Below are positions 58,994-64,000 of a stretch of DNA of 64,000 nt, piece after piece (position 1 is the stretch's first letter; every line of letters begins with the position of its first letter). The translations under genes were made by a program, and so were the position numbers. The notes below the pieces were generated by a model. That model worked only from the letters and a program-made list of their open reading frames with translations, ran no database searches and had not been told where the DNA came from. Source of the stretch: Phytophthora colocasiae (taxonomy: Eukaryota > Oomycota > Peronosporomycetes > Peronosporales > Peronosporaceae). Where the stretch lies: positions 124,001 through 188,000 of the forward strand of contig JAGKQI010000044.1 of the NCBI GenBank assembly GCA_018806915.1. Direction: 5' to 3'.

Positions 58994-59010
58994 TCATTTC
59001 CAAATTTTCC
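58994..59010 (+). promoter_or_regulatory. Oomycete Inr plus FPR core promoter in module A
   Basis: TCATTTCCAAATTTTCC fits the oomycete initiator (YCAYTYY) followed directly by the flanking T-rich element. The same 17 bp recur in the other A copies examined. It lies about 95 nt before the first ATG of the module, so each A copy may bring its own RNA start. Confidence 0.7.
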
Positions 59011-60213
59011 TGGATCTGCACGGACCCTCCCCACGACACGAGTCGCAGTACTGCCAGCCGCCGTAAAACACCCGCCTCCTCCAGCTAACTGATCACAGTC
59101 GAGCTATGATCCTGCTCTCCGTACACCACGTCGATCCACGCTCTTCGACATGATGCTCGCAACACTGCTGAAGAATTATCCACCTATTGGCATCCACAAC
59201 GGACGAGACGCTATACACCAAAGTGAACCATGCTATCTGCCATGCTGTCCGCGGCAACGATCACGACTCGCCATCGATCGCCATGCGCAATGGGTTCTGC
59301 CGATTGGCTGCAGCCACCTGCCGGTACCACCTTCGTGGAATGATGCTCGCTGCTTGCAACAAACCATCGAGCATTTCTTCGGCGATGCTGCGGGTACTTC
59401 CTCACGGAAAACGAGCTGCTTGATCTAGAATGAGTCTGTGGGCAACCTCAAACGCAACAAGGGCGAGATCTCGATGATGACTACAAGGCTTATACTGTTT
59501 TCGTGCTATCAGCACGCTTTCCTCCAGTTGCTCTGGTAAGCACTGTTTGCCATGTTGTGCCATATCAACCACGTGCTGCAACAATGGCTATTCGTGTTGT
59601 TGATTTCGCTGAAGGATTCGTACCAAATGTGTTGACCGGTGAGCTGGTGACCCTCGCCCCCGTCCCTCTCCTCCACCCACACCTCAAACACCACCACCAC
59701 GACGATGTGAGCCTCTACTTGCCAGGATGTTGTACAAGACCGTACCGGGTTGGTCGTCTTTAAATTGAGTGTTAAACGTTGCAGCCGAGATCGATCGTGG
59801 TGTGAGCCTGCTTGTGCCGCACTGAGAGTACGGTATTGCTGTTAGTTAGGGTGGTCGAGATGCAGTAGCGTTAATTATCAATTCATGTGCATTCAACATG
59901 ATTATTTTTTTCACGGGTCATCAACGCAGTTTTTATCGTATTTACAAAATCCATCAGAAGAGTAAGACTGAATTGTCGAACAGTGCTTAGGTTTAGATGT
60001 TCCCGCTCACCTGTAGGCTCATTTGCTTACCCGCGCTGCCAGACATAGCCCAATGTCACGGACCACAACGCACTCAGCTTAGGGGCTCGAATGCGCCCCA
60101 TGCACCGTGTTGGGGTTGGTGAAGTGGCTACGGGACGGCAAAGGGTTGCGTGGTGATAGGTGTAATCAATGCACCGAGCGGTAAATTTTTTGTTGTTCTT
60201 AGCCACCGTAATG

Positions 60214-60795
60214 TCACTAAGGTGGCTAAAACATTGTGATACTTCTGATTCTTCTTACCATTTATACTGGATATAACCAGAAGTACTGTGCACGACTACA
60301 TTGATGATGAAAAGCATCCGTAATGGTGGCCGCTAGATGGCGTAACTCGTAGGTGAGATGACGAAAATCTTGATACTGGAGCAAACTTGACCCACTTGAC
60401 ATCTAAACAAACACATCAATGATGGCCAACTATTTCCCAGTCAACCCACTATAAATTTTGTCAGTATACATTTTAGTGGGATAATAATTGTGCCACGACA
60501 AAATAAAAACAAATGATTGCTTCTGGACCAATAGTCTTGAATTAAGTATACAATGTAAACACAGCACTAATAATGGGTGCACTTCAGCTCTGTTCGCCAA
60601 TACTTCCGAAACAACGATCCAGGGACCTGGCCGCACAAGACTTTTCTTTCCGCAGCTTTCTCCGCAACTATCAGAGGTTCTTTGAGCTTGTACAAGGTTG
60701 AAACTAATCGTAGGTTTCCTTTGCCAGAAAACAGCGAGAGAAAACCGGGCACGAATTTGATCTAGACGATTTATCTCGTAGTTCAACGATGACAT
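60214..60795 (-). mobile_element. piggyBac-like element, internally deleted 3' fragment (right)
   Basis: Mirror of 20,300-20,873, with the same internal deletion joining RARFSLA to VFWQRKP. The remaining 121-codon frame is not a working transposase, as all catalytic residues are gone. Confidence 0.85.
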
Positions 60796-60859
60796 GGTGG
60801 TGGTCTTTTTTGTCAGAGGATATGACGGAATGCACTACTAAATCGTTTGCTACCTACGA

Positions 60860-62254
60860 TCACTCTGCGCGCTTCAATACGCTACTGCCATTGCTCGTGT
60901 CAAGTTCCTTTTTCTTGGACCTTTTGCGCGGGACCTTGGTTACGCGTTCCACACGACGGATGAAGTTGCAACGCCGTAGCCACACCAAGTTGGATAGTGG
61001 TTCTTCGTAAAACTCATCATCTTCTCCGCCTTCGTACCATCGATCAAAGATGCGCCGCTCCTCAGTGGCTTTGCCCACTTGCAACACAAAGCAATGTTTC
61101 AGTCCTTTCCTGCATGTAGCACCTACCACGTAGACACCAGGGAGAAGCGGATACTTGGCGACATCTTCGATGCTATTGAGTGAGTGCTTGACTTTGTTTT
61201 GTCTGAAAACATTGCACGCTAACGAGGCCCGATTTTTCCGTAAGAACTCCAAAAACTTCTTTATACCCTCACTTGAAATGCCTTCTTTACCATTGTCCCC
61301 ATCATCATTATGGTCTTGAAACGTTTTTATTTGCTCCAAAGTGACAAGATCCAGCTCACCTTTCACGTGACATGCAATTCGAATTGCACGGAAGAAACAC
61401 TGATTGTCTTCCGAAGCTGTGTACGTTGAAGGGAAACGCTGGTTAAACTGAGTATAAGTCAACTCCGCGAAGTGGTCTTTCCACTTGTCGATCCTTAGCA
61501 TTTCCTTTCCAAAGCCGTCTTCCAACAACGATCTGGCCCAAACCCATGTTGCACAATATCGATGTCTATCATCACACCACTGAACTAGATAAGCTTCGTT
61601 AGGCCTACCGTAGTTAGTCCGGTCGAGTATAGCATAAACCTCCCAAGCCTTATTGAGGTCCCAAACGACACCAGCCTTCGCAATGTTTTGAGCCTTCGTA
61701 ACTGGGTGGAAGCGCGGTGGCTTTGGAAGTGGGTTTGGCTTTGCTTGTGGAGTTCTACGGCATGTATCGGGCTCACTATCTTCTGACTCACTGTCGGCCT
61801 CGTCCACCTGTAAACGCCGGCGGGGGTGAAAAGGTGCATCATCGTCTTCAACTGCATCAATCCGTCCAGTACTACGAACTACGTCGATTGAAAGACCACA
61901 GCTTGCAATCTTCTGCTCTTCGGTGGTTTCTTCTGACTCCAGTCCCGCCGTGTTCACGAGGTCTATGGCCGGATTTGTATTGCTTCGGATATTCAAGAAC
62001 GAATGTCGAGACTGGATAGTGCTTGATTTTTGCCGTTGTGGTTTTTTCATCCTGTAAACTATACCCACATTGACATTACCATGCTTTACATTGCCATCCC
62101 GCAGCCGCTTCACTGACCCCGAAACGTTGCGGAGGGCGCATGTGAGCCCGAAGCTGAAGGCCTTGGGGTCAGCAACATTGGGCTGCGTCCGACCACGCAG
62201 GTTTTGAAGTGAGGAAGTTGAAAGAAGAACCGAACCGTTAACAGCATTGGACAA
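60860..62254 (-). CDS. Chromodomain plus OTU-like (papain-fold) cysteine-protease protein, intact
   Basis: 464-codon open frame, the longest intact frame in the window. Residues about 205-250 (WEVYAILDRTNYGRPNEAYL, then VQWCDDRHRYCATWVWARSL) have the layout of a chromodomain, a fold that binds methylated histone tails. Residues 282-292 (EDNQCFFRAIR) contain a candidate nucleophile Cys286 in a setting like the D-x-x-C-x-F box of OTU-type proteases. His387 in GLKHCFVLQVGK, after LPGVYVVGATC, is a candidate second catalytic residue about 100 residues on. A basic KVPRKRSKKKE tail follows. The true start may be the later MKKPQRQKSS, because the first 70 codons overlap a repeat also found in module A. 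The left arm copy is frameshifted. The family call is inferred from motifs. Confidence 0.75.
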   Translation of the reverse strand: MSNAVNGSVLLSTSSLQNLRGRTQPNVADPKAFSFGLTCALRNVSGSVKRLRDGNVKHGNVNVGIVYRMKKPQRQKSSTIQSRHSFLNIRSNTNPAIDLVNTAGLESEETTEEQKIASCGLSIDVVRSTGRIDAVEDDDAPFHPRRRLQVDEADSESEDSEPDTCRRTPQAKPNPLPKPPRFHPVTKAQNIAKAGVVWDLNKAWEVYAILDRTNYGRPNEAYLVQWCDDRHRYCATWVWARSLLEDGFGKEMLRIDKWKDHFAELTYTQFNQRFPSTYTASEDNQCFFRAIRIACHVKGELDLVTLEQIKTFQDHNDDGDNGKEGISSEGIKKFLEFLRKNRASLACNVFRQNKVKHSLNSIEDVAKYPLLPGVYVVGATCRKGLKHCFVLQVGKATEERRIFDRWYEGGEDDEFYEEPLSNLVWLRRCNFIRRVERVTKVPRKRSKKKELDTSNGSSVLKRAE

Positions 62255-62400
62255 TGATTACATGGTGGGTGAGTGGAGAAAGAGAAGAAATATCTGCTGG
62301 CAAGTAGGTGAGGAAGTTGAAAGAAGAAGTGCAGTGCGTTGGACAATGGTTAAATGGTGGGTGAGTGGAGAAAGAGAAGAAATACCTGCTGGTAAGTAGA
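62205..62400 (-). repeat. Two tandem units of about 95 bp (right copy)
   Basis: Mirror of 18,689-18,880, just upstream of the chromodomain/protease ORF. The unit boundary and spacing differ slightly from the left arm. Confidence 0.75.
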
Positions 62401-62799
62401 TACGTCTTTCGCACTTCGTCGAGTCGGATGCAGTCTTTGGTGATACAAGTGGAGCTCGTAAAGATAGTGTTCTGTAGTGAGTACTCCGATGACATGGTGA
62501 TGACATAATGAGCTGCAAACACTTGCATGTATAACCAGAAGCTCCGGGTTCTCAACACGTTGAACGCTACAGTCATCACATTGACTCAGTTCCCCAGAAA
62601 GATGCAATCCAGATGCACCCAGATGCACCCAGGATTCACACAAGAAAAGGTTTCGAGTCATCAACAAACCTCCGATGAACGCCAGACGCCATATAGCAAG
62701 AGCGATTGTCTTCGGCCACGAATCTACGCCTACCCAGTTCGCCTCAATAGCTGGAACAGCATTCGAGTCCATTGTCAAGCAGGAACTCGCCATCAGTCT

Positions 62800-63700
62800 C
62801 AAACATGAGAAGTTGCCACATCGCTCGACTCTGCATCAATCTTCAAATGAGCTGAAAGCGCTCTCCAAAGTCCAGTGGTGGGTCGAAAGGCGCTGTATAT
62901 GGCTGGTGTTGTCGATTACTGGCCACGTTGGAGAAGGCGAACACTGGGACAGTCTGGGCCGTTGGATCTACGTGTAACAGCAAAATGAAGCCCAGTAGCG
63001 GTATCACGGAGCAACCAGCTAGCACCAATAGTACCTGGTTCAAGTCCAACGACCAAGAGAAGCTGCCTCCATACGATGGTCCGTTCAACGTTCCACCTAC
63101 GAATAAGTCCATAATGATCGCCCCAGTCATTCTCGCAGCGTTAAATGGACACTTGAGTATCTCCTCTCGTCGTCAGTGGATCCCTCTGAGCAATTTCAAG
63201 CATCCGCTGCGACAGTCGACAGAAGTATCCGATCGTTCCGACCGTCATAACAACAAATAACTCCTGCTGATTCGGTCCTGCAATCGGCATGTCGGATGCT
63301 CCCAGATACAATAAAGGCGCGAAACAGAGCAGCAGCAACTGCGTTACGTTTCCTGGTTTAGCTGTTTCCGATTGTAGAGATCGCTCCACGTGGAATTGAG
63401 GGCACTACGTACGGATTGGTGATCACTTTTCGAAACATGGCAATTCCACTGGGAACGACAGCGAACAAGGCGATTAACTCGTACTTCTCGGTTTCAGACG
63501 AAAACTTACATCAAGATTCCGACCCCGTATGGCTGCAAGTAGCTTATACGTATCTCATTGCGTGGGCTTTTCAGTTCCTGAGTATGGCGTTCATTGGACT
63601 GTTTCCTCGACAATAACTGGAAGTAGAACAACTCCGTTACTATGAAGTTACAGTACCTCAGGGATTTCAAAATACCACCCAGACATGGCGTAGGTCTCAC
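62800..63700 (-). pseudogene. Degenerate membrane-protein-like ORFs (right copy)
   Basis: Mirror of 17,390-18,300. The frame 63,141-63,389 (LLLLCFAPLLYLGASDMPIA, then LFVVMTVGTIGYF) and 62,843-63,130 (LNQVLLVLAGCSVIPLLGFI) are hydrophobic and longer than in the left arm, suggesting several transmembrane helices. Frames are still broken. Family not determined. From 63,700 to 64,000 only the mirror of the end of the GH72-linked region is present. Confidence 0.4.
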
Positions 63701-64000
63701 ATGTGTAGTTCATGTAGCTGATAATGAAAACATCTTTCGCACTCCTTCGGTTTTATGATAGCAACTTCCAACGAATGTCACCATGATCTTCTTATCTTTG
63801 TCGATAAAGTGTTATTTGTTAGCATTCAATCCCAGTCAAAACGTCGTCAAGGAGCAACTTATCAAAGTACGTCACCATGTTCTTCTTGTCTTGTTCAAGA
63901 GATTCTTGCAGCAAGTTGTGAAATTTAGCGACTGTTGGATCCGTGTTGAAAGAAATGTTGAACTGCATAGGCACTTGTTGTACACAAACCTCAGCTGGAA

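Larger units (their letters stand above)
58583..60213 (-). repeat. Module A, copy 8
   Basis: Full-length copy, mirror of copy 1, from ATAGACACAAGCTTTGTCTC to TTAGCCACCGTAATG. Used here as the reference for the module's internal features because its coding-like direction is plus. Confidence 0.9.
43080..64000 (-). repeat. Right arm of the giant inverted repeat
   Basis: Mirror image of 17,071-38,500. Generally the cleaner copy: the chromodomain/protease ORF, the piggyBac coding region and the gene in block B are more complete here. It continues past the window end. Confidence 0.93.

Overview
The window looks like a gene-poor, repeat-rich stretch of an oomycete genome, most likely Phytophthora or a close relative. 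The clues are three single-repeat Myb proteins of the THAQKYR type, core promoters of the oomycete Inr/FPR kind (TCATTTCC followed by a T-rich box), short 50-90 nt GT-AG introns, a GH72 glucanosyltransferase relic, and Tc1, hAT and piggyBac transposase remains. No tRNA, rRNA or CRISPR was seen.

Left part (1-17,000), mostly unique sequence. It holds an internally deleted Tc1/mariner remnant (170-882), three paralogous Myb genes (1248-1796 minus, 3505-4062 plus, 5004-5678 plus), a hAT remnant (about 6249-6772), and four paralogous MDP-1-type HAD phosphatases (7374-8099 minus, 9271-9870 minus, 10027-10668 plus, 10843-11463 plus). Two of the phosphatases form a near-identical inverted duplication. 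After them come a frameshifted multi-exon gene with an OB-fold-like end (about 11,600-14,073) and a broken GH72 gene (15,330-17,250).

Right part (17,071-64,000) is one giant inverted repeat. The left arm runs from 17,071 inward to about 38,500. The right arm runs from the window edge at 64,000 back to about 43,080. Order in the left arm: degenerate membrane-like ORFs, chromodomain plus cysteine-protease ORF, piggyBac tail, module A1, gene block B, module A2, fold-back block D, module A3, block C (Myb-like plus DOT1-like methyltransferase), module A4, piggyBac in minus orientation. The right arm is the mirror image, with A5 to A8. Block D is itself a fold-back element with inverted repeats of about 560 bp, so palindromes are nested inside the palindrome. 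The middle (38,500-43,080) holds a third, very eroded piggyBac copy.

The arms look almost identical at their outer ends and differ increasingly towards the middle. Many of the differences are small insertions. This fits either a decayed biological palindrome or unpolished or chimeric long-read sequence at the fold. Nearly every gene in the repeat is frameshifted in at least one copy, so one-base lesions should be read with care. The best-preserved cargo ORF is the 464-codon chromodomain/protease ORF at 60,860-62,254. The most interesting cargo is the DOT1-like methyltransferase of block C. Together they suggest a composite mobile region carrying chromatin-related genes between repeated promoter-bearing modules.
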